A DNA stretch of 41,967 bases from JAQCEJ01 sp046160425 (GTDB lineage Bacteria > Planctomycetota > Planctomycetia > Planctomycetales > Planctomycetaceae): positions 1 to 41,967 of the forward strand of contig JBJXGP010000288.1 of NCBI GenBank assembly GCA_046160425.1. The letters run 5' to 3'. How positions within the stretch are numbered: the stretch's first letter is position 1; the number at the start of each line of letters is the position of its first letter. This document shows positions 33,117 to 41,392 of this stretch, piece by piece. The position numbers and the translations under genes are program-made. The notes under the pieces were generated by a model. The model did not search any database. It saw nothing but the letters and a program-made list of their open reading frames with translations, and was not told the origin of the DNA.

Positions 33117-35603
33117 TTGAGCCTGTCACTGGTGTTTCAATTCAGCGTCTATGCTCATGTGCTGCTGTCGAGTCTGATCTACGGCTTGGCGGAGGGTGCG
33201 CCTTTCCCTGCCGGTTTGACGCTCCCCATCGCCATTTTCAGTTTGAGCGTCATCGATCTGCGGGGACGTTTGCGTATTCCGCAATGGATCGCCGACGGCC
33301 TCGGGCTGGTGGCATTTTTCTTTGCCGGCGCCGAGTTTTTCGGCGACAATGTGGAATCGAGACTTCTCGCCGGCGCCCATCTGCTGATCTATCTCACCTG
33401 GGTCGTGCTGATTCAGCAAAAGTCGACGCAGCAATACTGGCGGATGATCGCGCTCGGGATGCTGCAAGTCGCCGTCGCAGCCGTGCTCACTCAGGCACCA
33501 CAATTCGGTCTTTTGCTCATCCTCTATGTGTTCTTCGCCCTGTGGACGCTGACGGTCTATTCGATGTATCGGGCTGAATTGCGCTTCATGTCGGCCGACA
33601 ACGAGTCGCGCCTGCGGTCGCAACCGGAAGGTTTTGTCGGCCCCGCGATCGCCAGCGGAACGCAAGAAGCGGGCGCTGCGCCAACGGATACAGCCGACCG
33701 AAATACAGACACGACATCCCGGTGGATTTTTCATCCGAGCACTTCACGCGGCACGATTCAACACGATCCCGAACAGCGATTCATCAACTCGCGCTTCGTC
33801 CTCGGGACATTCGCAATGGCCAATGCGTCGATCGTGATCGGCACGATCTTTTTCCTGTTGATTCCGCGCCTCTGGTTCGGGCGCTGGCAGGCGCTGGGAG
33901 GAGACGCTGCACCTACCGGTCGAATGGCGTTGACGGGTTTCAGCGAGCAGGTAGAACTCGGTTCGATGGGCGAAATTCTCGAGAGCAGTCAACTCGTCAT
34001 GAAGGTCCGGCTCACGCGCGTGGAGGACGATCTACCGGTCGACGTGGAAGAGTTCTGCGAACGCCTCGGTTACTCCGAACCATTATTTCGAGGATCGATT
34101 CTCGCCCATTATTCCGACCGAAAATGGAATGCCCTCTCTACCCAGGTGGAGACTCTAGCGATGAGAAAGACGAGTTCTTCCCGCTTGATTCGCCAGATCT
34201 ATCAACTCGAACCGATCGGGACTGATGTTCTGTTCTGCATTCAACCGGCCATCTCGGGCCATTTACCCGCCGATTTACCTGCCGACGATGAACCCGTTCA
34301 TCGGAATCCGATTACCGGTGTGATCACGACACCAATGGGAAAAACATCCGAGGTTTTGGAGTACGTTATGTTTTCCGAATGGCCGGAAACCGCTGTCACG
34401 AGACGCCCCGTCGATGTCAATTTCGTCGACCCGCGTCGAATGATGATGCATGCATCCGGACGTTCGCTTCTATTGAAATACCTGAAAGATCACACACAAG
34501 TCCCAACCGGCATGACCCGGACCAAAAATCTCGCTCAGCAGATTGCCTATGCCGGAGACGCAGAAACTAAACCCGACCAAGCGATCATGGCTGAGCGGAT
34601 CGAAGCCTATTTGAGAAACTCGGGAACGTTCACTTATTCGCTCGACACGTCATTGATGGATCCCAAGATCGATCCTGTGGAGGACTTTCTATTTAATCGA
34701 AAGCAAGGCCATTGTCAGTACTTCGCCTCGGCGCTGGCCTTGATGCTGCGCACGGTTGGGATACCGACCAGACTGGTTAACGGTTTCAAAGGTGGAATGA
34801 GGAATGAAGCGACCGGTCAATTCGAAGTGCAGCAACGTCATGCGCACACCTGGGTCGAGGCTCTCATCGATGACCCTTCGAACCCGGCCGAACCCCGCTT
34901 GAAGTGGGTGGTGTACGATCCGACTCCTTCCGCACGCGATGACTCCGTTAAATTGATGGACGATTCGTCGTTCTCGTGGGCGAGCACAGTTCGGGCACTG
35001 AACGATCTCTGGGCTAATTATTTCGTGCAACTCTCGCTGACGCGCCAGACCCAGGAAATCTATGCACCGATCCAGGCCTCGGTACGCCAATGGTGGAAAG
35101 AGGCAGGAGGCGTTCGAGGGGCGGTATCGCAACTGACCAGGGCGTTTGTCGCGTTCCTCAAGGATCCCGGTCAGTGGATCAGTTGGAAGGGAGGTTTCAT
35201 CGCCTTTCTGATCATGGCGACCACCTCTTCGCTTTATTGGCTCGCCAAAAAACTCTATCTCCTCTTTCGGTATATCTACCGACGACAACGGCAACGACTC
35301 GATGCGCAGATCATTCGCATCGAATTCTATGAACGATTTGTCTCGCTGTTATCGAAACACGGCATGCATCGGCAACCTGCTCAGACGCAACGAGAGTTCG
35401 CCGACGAAATCGTGCATCGGCTTCAGCAACAGCATCCGCAGCGGATCCCCGCTCAACTCCCCGGAACCATCACTTCGTTCTTCTATCAATGCCGTTTCGG
35501 CCTGATGACGTTGACTCCCATCGAAATTCAGAGCGTGGAACAAAGTCTCGCTCAGTTGGAGCAACTACTGGCGACCCCCGTCGGACACAATGGACATCCC
35601 TGA
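33117..35603 (+). CDS. TgpA-like transglutaminase with DUF3488-type membrane domain
   Basis: 828 residues. Start TTG at 33117 with AAGGA seven bases upstream. About five membrane segments lie in residues 1-260, interrupted by a Ser/Thr/Asp-rich loop near 165-215. The transglutaminase-like domain spans roughly 430-605 and has the triad Cys533 (HCQYFAS), His577 (HAHTWVE) and Asp601 (VYDPTP). One membrane segment follows near 700, then a cytoplasmic domain of the DUF4129 type near 740-815 (QTQREFADEIVHRL). The domain between membrane spans faces the periplasm. It is the partner of the DUF58 gene, with which it shares a TTGA overlap in the corrected frame. Confidence 0.92.
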   Translation: MSLSLVFQFSVYAHVLLSSLIYGLAEGAPFPAGLTLPIAIFSLSVIDLRGRLRIPQWIADGLGLVAFFFAGAEFFGDNVESRLLAGAHLLIYLTWVVLIQQKSTQQYWRMIALGMLQVAVAAVLTQAPQFGLLLILYVFFALWTLTVYSMYRAELRFMSADNESRLRSQPEGFVGPAIASGTQEAGAAPTDTADRNTDTTSRWIFHPSTSRGTIQHDPEQRFINSRFVLGTFAMANASIVIGTIFFLLIPRLWFGRWQALGGDAAPTGRMALTGFSEQVELGSMGEILESSQLVMKVRLTRVEDDLPVDVEEFCERLGYSEPLFRGSILAHYSDRKWNALSTQVETLAMRKTSSSRLIRQIYQLEPIGTDVLFCIQPAISGHLPADLPADDEPVHRNPITGVITTPMGKTSEVLEYVMFSEWPETAVTRRPVDVNFVDPRRMMMHASGRSLLLKYLKDHTQVPTGMTRTKNLAQQIAYAGDAETKPDQAIMAERIEAYLRNSGTFTYSLDTSLMDPKIDPVEDFLFNRKQGHCQYFASALALMLRTVGIPTRLVNGFKGGMRNEATGQFEVQQRHAHTWVEALIDDPSNPAEPRLKWVVYDPTPSARDDSVKLMDDSSFSWASTVRALNDLWANYFVQLSLTRQTQEIYAPIQASVRQWWKEAGGVRGAVSQLTRAFVAFLKDPGQWISWKGGFIAFLIMATTSSLYWLAKKLYLLFRYIYRRQRQRLDAQIIRIEFYERFVSLLSKHGMHRQPAQTQREFADEIVHRLQQQHPQRIPAQLPGTITSFFYQCRFGLMTLTPIEIQSVEQSLAQLEQLLATPVGHNGHP

Positions 35604-35629
35604 CGTGGCGGAGTGCTGATCGAAACCGA

Positions 35630-37309
35630 CTAATTCCTCAATCGCGGATCGGCGGCGTCTCGCAACGCTTCACCGACGAGATTGTACGCGGTGATCGTGA
35701 TGAAGATCGCCGTACCGGGAAAATAGATCAACCACGGCGCGCGGAAGATCGCCTCGCGTCCCGACGACAGAATTCCTCCCCACGACGGCATCGGGACGGT
35801 AATCCCAAAACCGAGGAACGATAACGCGCTCTCGGTCAGGATCGCCCCGGCGATGCCAAATGTCGCCGAAACCATGACCGGGGCCAGCGCGTTCGGCAAC
35901 ACGTGCTTGAAGATGATTCGCCACGGAGAATAGCCGAGCGCCCGCCCCGCGAGCACGAACTCTTGCTCGGCGAGTCGCAGGAACTCGGCGCGAACGAGTC
36001 GCGCGATCCCCGTCCAGCCCGTAACGCCGATCACCACCATGATGTTGAAGATGCTCGGACCCAGGAACGCAACGATCGTCAGGATCAGAAAGAAGCTGGG
36101 AAAGCAGATGACCACTTCGATGATGCGCGAGATGATCATGTCAGCCGCGCCACGGAAATATCCGGAAATCGCCCCGACGACGATCCCGATGGTGACGTAA
36201 ATTCCCACCGCCACGATGCCGACCGTCAGGCTGACGCGCCCTCCCCAGATCATGCGGGCCAAAATATCGCGGCCGATATCGTCGGTCCCCAGCCAGTGCG
36301 GAGAGTCCCACGGGCCAAGCTCACCGCGCGGTACTATACTTCCCGAAGAAGTGGACGGTTCCGCGGGTGCATTCTCCGGCGGCATGATCGCCGGGCGTGC
36401 AAACTTGCGGCTCAAGTGGTCTTCATCCAATCCGTAGCTGATGGGAGGCCAGATCACCCCTTCAAAAACGACGTTCGCCTTCGACAACCGGTCGATCTGA
36501 TTCGCGAGCACTGCCGACTTATAGTTCGTTCGGTCGAGCCGCAACGGAACCTGCACGTGCCAGATCAACCCGGCGATGATCGGCAGCACGACGATCGCGA
36601 ACCACGTCAGCGCAGAGGAAATCTGCCGTTCGCTGTTCAATAAGATCGTCCTGCGGATGACCCACGACAGGATCGGCCAGACGACAATAGCAATGCTCCA
36701 GATCAGGAAACCAAATTCCACCCCCGAAAGCGACCTCAACACCGGCCAGAATTGACGTGAACTGAGTACGACTTTAGCGCCGTCGAACTGCTGCCGCAAG
36801 ACCGTTCGCAACTGCGTGAGTGATTCGACGTCAACATCGTCGGGATCATCCACGGTGACGGCTCGCAGAAATTCTGCCTGAAGTTTACGGAGTTCCTCCA
36901 ACTCGCTTCCCGAAAGTTGCTGTCCCATCAGCTCGACTTGCAGCATCAGGGTTTCGATTTGCGTTCCCCGCCATTCGAGCCAGGGGGTCTTGGCGGTTTT
37001 CCATTTCTGCTCGATGAACTGAGTGAGCATGATGCGGGCGGTTCGCGCCGATTCCTGATATTCCTGCCGGTTGTAACCGACATACATCAAGGGTCGATCG
37101 TTGGCGATAAACGGCGCCCAGATGCTGACGCTGATCAACAACCAGATGATGCAAACCGAAGCAACGGCGAGTTTTCGCTTCCGAAACTGACGCCAGACGA
37201 TCATCCACTGACTTTCCCCTTTGGGAAGCTTCGTCTTGCGCGGCAACGCCGCCGGCGTTCCGTCGGGTTGACCTCCTCCCGGGGCAATCTCGCTCTTCTG
37301 CTGGTTCAC
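35630..37309 (-). CDS. OppC-like ABC permease with a large N-terminal insertion
   Basis: 559 residues, against about 300 for ordinary OppC. The usual first membrane helix lies at about 48-67 and the core restarts at HWLGTDDIGRDI (338-349), followed by five membrane helices and the EAA loop GRALGYSPWRIIFKHVLPNALAP (455-477), which binds the ATPase. Between 72 and 335 is an extra region: an acidic, partly helical stretch (90-195), two further membrane helices (about 198-218 and 233-252) and a periplasmic stretch. So membrane topology is altered. Start is GTG 37309 with GAGGTG upstream; it begins 10 bases after OppB ends. No OppD/OppF ATPase is present in the window. Confidence 0.9.
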   Translation of the reverse strand: MNQQKSEIAPGGGQPDGTPAALPRKTKLPKGESQWMIVWRQFRKRKLAVASVCIIWLLISVSIWAPFIANDRPLMYVGYNRQEYQESARTARIMLTQFIEQKWKTAKTPWLEWRGTQIETLMLQVELMGQQLSGSELEELRKLQAEFLRAVTVDDPDDVDVESLTQLRTVLRQQFDGAKVVLSSRQFWPVLRSLSGVEFGFLIWSIAIVVWPILSWVIRRTILLNSERQISSALTWFAIVVLPIIAGLIWHVQVPLRLDRTNYKSAVLANQIDRLSKANVVFEGVIWPPISYGLDEDHLSRKFARPAIMPPENAPAEPSTSSGSIVPRGELGPWDSPHWLGTDDIGRDILARMIWGGRVSLTVGIVAVGIYVTIGIVVGAISGYFRGAADMIISRIIEVVICFPSFFLILTIVAFLGPSIFNIMVVIGVTGWTGIARLVRAEFLRLAEQEFVLAGRALGYSPWRIIFKHVLPNALAPVMVSATFGIAGAILTESALSFLGFGITVPMPSWGGILSSGREAIFRAPWLIYFPGTAIFITITAYNLVGEALRDAADPRLRN

Positions 37310-37318
37310 TCATGCACC

Positions 37319-38329
37319 TCAATTCCGGCTTTCATAAGTGACCTGCGGATTCACGATCACATACAAGAGATCGGAAATCAAAATCCCGAACAGCGTGAGA
37401 ATCGCCGACATGAGCAGCGTCGTCATCACAACGTCATACTCCCTGCGCAACACGCCGTCGAATGCCATCCGCCCCATGCCCGGAATATTGAATATCGTTT
37501 CGATGATCACGCTGCCGCTGACCAGAAACGGCAGCAGCGAGGCGAACAGCGTAATGATCGGGAACAGGCTGTTTCGCAGCGCGTGTACGAGAATCACGCG
37601 CATCTTGCCCGCCCCTTTCGCCTCGGCGGTGCGGATGTAATCCTGTCGAATCACCTCCAGCATGCCGACTCGCATCTGCCGGCTGATATAGGCCAATCCG
37701 CCGTACGTCATGCAAAAGACCGGCAGGAAAATGTGATGCAGATAATCCTTGAGCCAGCCCCATCCCGATAAGCTCTCGGCTTCGACGCCGTGCAGTCCCA
37801 TGATGGGGAACCAGATCGACTGCGAGCGATCGCCGAACCAGATTCGCAGCATCTCTGCCACCCAGAACGACGGCAGCGAATAGAGAATGAACAGGATCAC
37901 CGTCAAACCGCGGTCGGCCGGCGAATGCGACGCCGCCGCGCTGAATATTCCTAGCGGGACTGCGATCGCGTAGATGAGCACGAACACGATCACATTGAGG
38001 ACAAGGGTGACTTTGAGGGCATCCATCAAATCGGGCCAGATCGATTTCTCCTGCTGGAAATAGATCATGTCCAACTTGACCAGCCGCTGTAAAAAATAAC
38101 CGAACTGCACATGCAGCGGTTTATCGAGATGAAATTTCTTGCGGAATCGTTCCTCGGCCTGCTCGGTCCCCCGTTCGGCGTTCAACCCGGCGGTTGCCTG
38201 TCCCACTCCGCCGAACTTCTGCGAAGCAGGATCGCCGGGAGCCATTTTCACGACCAGAAACGAGATGATCAGAATTCCGATAATCGTCGGAATCATAAAG
38301 AGCAGACGCTTGACGAGATACTGCCACAC
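37319..38329 (-). CDS. OppB-like ABC permease
   Basis: 336 residues. The N-terminus MWQYLVKRLLFMIPTIIGIL and FLVVKMAPGDPA are the usual OppB start. Six membrane helices are seen, with the EAA loop in AEAKGAGKMRVILVHALRNSLFPII near 235-259. A periplasmic stretch near 44-75 is slightly longer than normal. GTG start at 38329 with GAGGTGA upstream. The gap to OppA holds palindromic repeats A and B, so the transcripts may be of different amount. Its partner permease starts right after it. Confidence 0.92.
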   Translation of the reverse strand: MWQYLVKRLLFMIPTIIGILIISFLVVKMAPGDPASQKFGGVGQATAGLNAERGTEQAEERFRKKFHLDKPLHVQFGYFLQRLVKLDMIYFQQEKSIWPDLMDALKVTLVLNVIVFVLIYAIAVPLGIFSAAASHSPADRGLTVILFILYSLPSFWVAEMLRIWFGDRSQSIWFPIMGLHGVEAESLSGWGWLKDYLHHIFLPVFCMTYGGLAYISRQMRVGMLEVIRQDYIRTAEAKGAGKMRVILVHALRNSLFPIITLFASLLPFLVSGSVIIETIFNIPGMGRMAFDGVLRREYDVVMTTLLMSAILTLFGILISDLLYVIVNPQVTYESRN

Positions 38330-38387
38330 GAATCGTCACCTCTTTTTTCATAGAACTCGCAGATTTCGATGTCGTCAGTTGTCTCTC

Positions 38388-38441
38388 GTTCCCAAGCTCC
38401 GCTTGGGAACGCACGTCTTCGAGAGCTTCTGCTTCGCGATT
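38388..38441 (+). repeat. Palindromic repeat A, copy 2
   Basis: Same 10-bp stem as copy 1 (GTTCCCAAGC with GCTTGGGAAC), then a second, less perfect AGC/GCT hairpin. It lies in the OppA-OppB gap, in the same base orientation as copy 1. Confidence 0.9.
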
Positions 38442-38524
38442 TAACGACCGACCCGCGTGGCCATACATTACATCGGGCACTGGCTAATCCGACAACGCTT
38501 CAACGACTGGTTCATACCTGACAT

Positions 38525-38555
38525 CACTGGCGGACAAGCCGCCAGTGCCACCCGA
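38525..38555 (+). repeat. Palindromic repeat B, copy 2
   Basis: Identical to the 31 bases at 19399-19429: 9-bp stem CACTGGCGG/CCGCCAGTG around ACAAG, then CCACCCGA. It ends 8 bases before the OppA stop codon region (38564), so it is in the 3' flank of the OppA gene. Confidence 0.9.
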
Positions 38556-38563
38556 CGCTGTCT

Positions 38564-41038
38564 TTACTTATGAATCTGCTGATCCTTGGGAACGTACCAT
38601 TCCGTGAAATCGAACCCGGGGCGAAGTCGGTACCATTTCACTCCCTGGAAGCGGTGATGATAGGCTCCGAAGTCCTTCGACGTATACAGGAACATATAAG
38701 GCTGCTCTCGGTCCAGAATGCGATGCAAGGCGAATTGCAGCTTATGCCGTTTCTCTTCATCGAGCGTCAACCGCAGCGTTTCGATGATGTCATCCGACTG
38801 AGCATCCTGGAACGAGACGTGATTGCTACCACGTTTGTCTTTTCCCGCTCCCGATCCATGCCAGAGCTGAAACGGGTCGCTCTCGAGACTCGCCGCCCAA
38901 CCGAGATTGATGGCGTCGTAATCGCGCGATTTCACCTTATCGATGAACGAGGCCCATTCGTAATTGCGAATTGTCATCACGATCCCCACATCCTTGTAGC
39001 TCTTCTGAATGATTGCAGCTCTCGCTTCGGCAGACGGACTTCCGGGCGGAAACAGCAACTCGAACTCGAATTTCTGGCCATCCTTGTCGAGGATGCCGTC
39101 GTTATCGGTATCGGCCCAGCCGGCCTCGGCGAGCAACTCCTTGGCCACCTCCACTGAATACCCCAAGGGCTTCACGGCGTGATCGTATGCCAAACCGAAG
39201 TAATACTGACTTCCCGAAACGACGACTCCTGCGTTATGCAATTTCTGTTCGAGAAACGATTGCTTGTCGAACAACAAGCTCAGCGCCACGCGCACACGCT
39301 GATCCTGAAACAACGGACGTAGCAGATTCCAGCCGTAGTAACTGTATCCGGGGCTGTACCAACTCGCTTTGACGTATTTCTGAACGAACCATTCGGGATT
39401 ATCGGCGAGATCCTCATAGAACTGTTCGGGCGACATGTTCCACATGAAGTCGATTTCACCCGCTTTGAGAGCCTGAAACGCCGTCGTGCTGTCGGGGATG
39501 AACTTGAAAATCAGGCGATCAAGATAGCCGCGGCGTTCGGTGTTCCAGTACTCGGCGTTACGTCGCAACTCCACGCGGTCGTTTCGTTCCCACTTATCGA
39601 CGATGTAGGGGCCGGTCCCCACCGGGGCATTGTTGTATCGGTCGTCGGTGTTAAAGAATTTGCCGAACACCTGCCCATGCACGCTGACTTTATTCTGTGC
39701 CTTTTCTTCGTCTTCGGAGAGGCGATCCATCGTCAAGGTCTTGCCGTCGTCGGCGAAATACTTGGTAAAGACGTGCAGCGGCGGACTGTAGACCGACAAC
39801 CCCGATGTGAATTCAAAGGCCATGAAATACTGCTGGCGATACTTCATGCGAATCGTGTGCGCGTCCAACGCATCACAATCGACGACATCCTGGTAATAGG
39901 TCCGAATCGATTCGCCGTCGACGGTCGGGTTATTGAGGATCGAATACCCGAAGATCATGTCGTCGGTCGTAAACGGCGTGCCGTCCGACCACTTCACATC
40001 GTCCCTGATAAAGTACGTGTAAATGGTCTTGGCCTGAACGTCGACCCATTCCCCCTTCTTCAATGTCAGCGATTTCTGCTCGCTCGATTGCAAATCTTTT
40101 GCGAGCGGATTGCCCGGCGTGAGCGGGGTGACAATCAACGAACCGTCTTCCTGTTGTACCGCTTCACCGAAAACTTCCGCCCCGACTTCCATCCGGTATT
40201 TACCGCTGGCGACAGCACTGACGTTGAGTTCGCCCTTGCTGTTGCTCCAGAAGTGATAGCCATTGCGCGGAGCACCAGAAACTTTCCCGATCGGAAACAG
40301 ACCGACCCAGACGTCGCCGACGATAGCACCGGCCTTGTCGGTCGTCTGGTACGTCAACACCGGATCGCTTTCCCCTTCTTTTGTCGCAGCGGCGTACTCG
40401 ACTTCGAGTTTCGCCGTGAGTTGTCCGTCACTCCCCTTGATGCGTCGTTCGCGTTCGGGAAAATCGGCCGAAAGTTTGACGGCGTCCTCGGCGATCCACT
40501 TATGAGCGATGTGCGGAACCCATTCCATGCTTTCGGGATCACGTCGGACCAGTCCCTCATGCAGATATTCTCCGATGTAGGACTGCACTGCGGACGTTTC
40601 CACAACCGGATTCAACGATTTCGGTTCGGCAGTAAAACGCACGATCAGCCAGTCCCCCGTGGCCGGTTCACCCGCATGGGATTTGGCGTAATCGTTGCCG
40701 ACGTCCCTGGGGAGTTCACCCTTGATTTGCAGCGTTTCGGCCTTGGTATCGAGTCGCGGAATGGAAATGCCATCGATCTCTTCCAGAATGGCGATCTTCG
40801 GGATATCGGCATCCTCTTCATCGGCCGGCTTGGCGGTTGCTCCGTCATTTCCGGTTCCCCCGGAGCCGACGACTTCTGTTCCGCCAGCCTTCGTCGTCCC
40901 ATCGGCAGGAGGACCGCCGGTTGTGCTCCCCGACTCCGTGGTCGCCGACTGATAGCACCCGGCGCACGCGAAGAGGCAAAACGACAAACCAAAGCTCCAC
41001 ACCATCGATCCGACACGATGCAGGTTATGTCGCGGCAT
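38564..41038 (-). CDS. OppA-like extracellular solute-binding lipoprotein with insertion
   Basis: 824 residues, about 250 more than usual. A lipoprotein signal ends at Cys28 (CAGC at 25-28), then a Gly/Thr/Ser/Asp-rich linker to about 75. The SBP_bac_5 domain starts at VRFTAEPKSLNPVV (133-146) and continues after an insertion. Residues about 198-335 form an extra beta-rich module, which contains YHFWSNSKGELNV and SGKYRMEVG and looks like a carboxypeptidase-regulatory-like or similar sandwich. The domain resumes at YFIRDDVKWSDGTPFTTDD (342-360). GTGPYIVDKW near 474-483 and the C-terminal FTEWYVPKDQ finish it. AAGGAG lies nine bases before ATG. It should deliver peptides or oligosaccharides to OppB/OppC. 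Confidence 0.92.
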   Translation of the reverse strand: MPRHNLHRVGSMVWSFGLSFCLFACAGCYQSATTESGSTTGGPPADGTTKAGGTEVVGSGGTGNDGATAKPADEEDADIPKIAILEEIDGISIPRLDTKAETLQIKGELPRDVGNDYAKSHAGEPATGDWLIVRFTAEPKSLNPVVETSAVQSYIGEYLHEGLVRRDPESMEWVPHIAHKWIAEDAVKLSADFPERERRIKGSDGQLTAKLEVEYAAATKEGESDPVLTYQTTDKAGAIVGDVWVGLFPIGKVSGAPRNGYHFWSNSKGELNVSAVASGKYRMEVGAEVFGEAVQQEDGSLIVTPLTPGNPLAKDLQSSEQKSLTLKKGEWVDVQAKTIYTYFIRDDVKWSDGTPFTTDDMIFGYSILNNPTVDGESIRTYYQDVVDCDALDAHTIRMKYRQQYFMAFEFTSGLSVYSPPLHVFTKYFADDGKTLTMDRLSEDEEKAQNKVSVHGQVFGKFFNTDDRYNNAPVGTGPYIVDKWERNDRVELRRNAEYWNTERRGYLDRLIFKFIPDSTTAFQALKAGEIDFMWNMSPEQFYEDLADNPEWFVQKYVKASWYSPGYSYYGWNLLRPLFQDQRVRVALSLLFDKQSFLEQKLHNAGVVVSGSQYYFGLAYDHAVKPLGYSVEVAKELLAEAGWADTDNDGILDKDGQKFEFELLFPPGSPSAEARAAIIQKSYKDVGIVMTIRNYEWASFIDKVKSRDYDAINLGWAASLESDPFQLWHGSGAGKDKRGSNHVSFQDAQSDDIIETLRLTLDEEKRHKLQFALHRILDREQPYMFLYTSKDFGAYHHRFQGVKWYRLRPGFDFTEWYVPKDQQIHK

Positions 41039-41392
41039 GAGCGTAAACTCCTTGAAAGCTCATCGATAAAATTGCAGTAACTGTCGTCGTTGGGAGCAGT
41101 TCCTCCCCCATCTGCGCTGAATTCTTGCAGACGGATGACAAGCAATCAACCCCTGAGTGATTTCCGGCGGATTTCGATATTGTGCCCCGATCGACAACTC
41201 TGCTGCGAATTGAACTATCCAGATTGACAGGGTGATTTACCAGAGGGAGAATGGGTGGCGACTTCAATGGAAGATAATCTCGATCGCCAAAAGTTTCGCC
41301 GTTGCTTCACTCACCAATTCATACAGTAACCATTACAATCGTTATTCAACAAATCCTCACGTTGTCTCGCAACACGTAACAGGAGTTCCAGC
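41039..41392. other. Divergent intergenic region
   Basis: About 350 bases between the OppA start (left) and the Gfo/Idh/MocA start (right). It carries both promoters, but I could not identify a convincing -10/-35 pair. No repeat, no additional frame with a ribosome site. Confidence 0.4.

Noticed and set aside
32854..33120. Separate gene of 88 codons at the DUF58 end
   Set aside because: Only its last 30 or so codons look coding, and they continue the DUF58 protein after removal of one T; treated as a frameshift and not as a gene.
39677..41080. Plus-strand frame of 467 codons over OppA
   Set aside because: Opposite the strong OppA frame, Arg- and Phe-rich with no domain; an antisense shadow.
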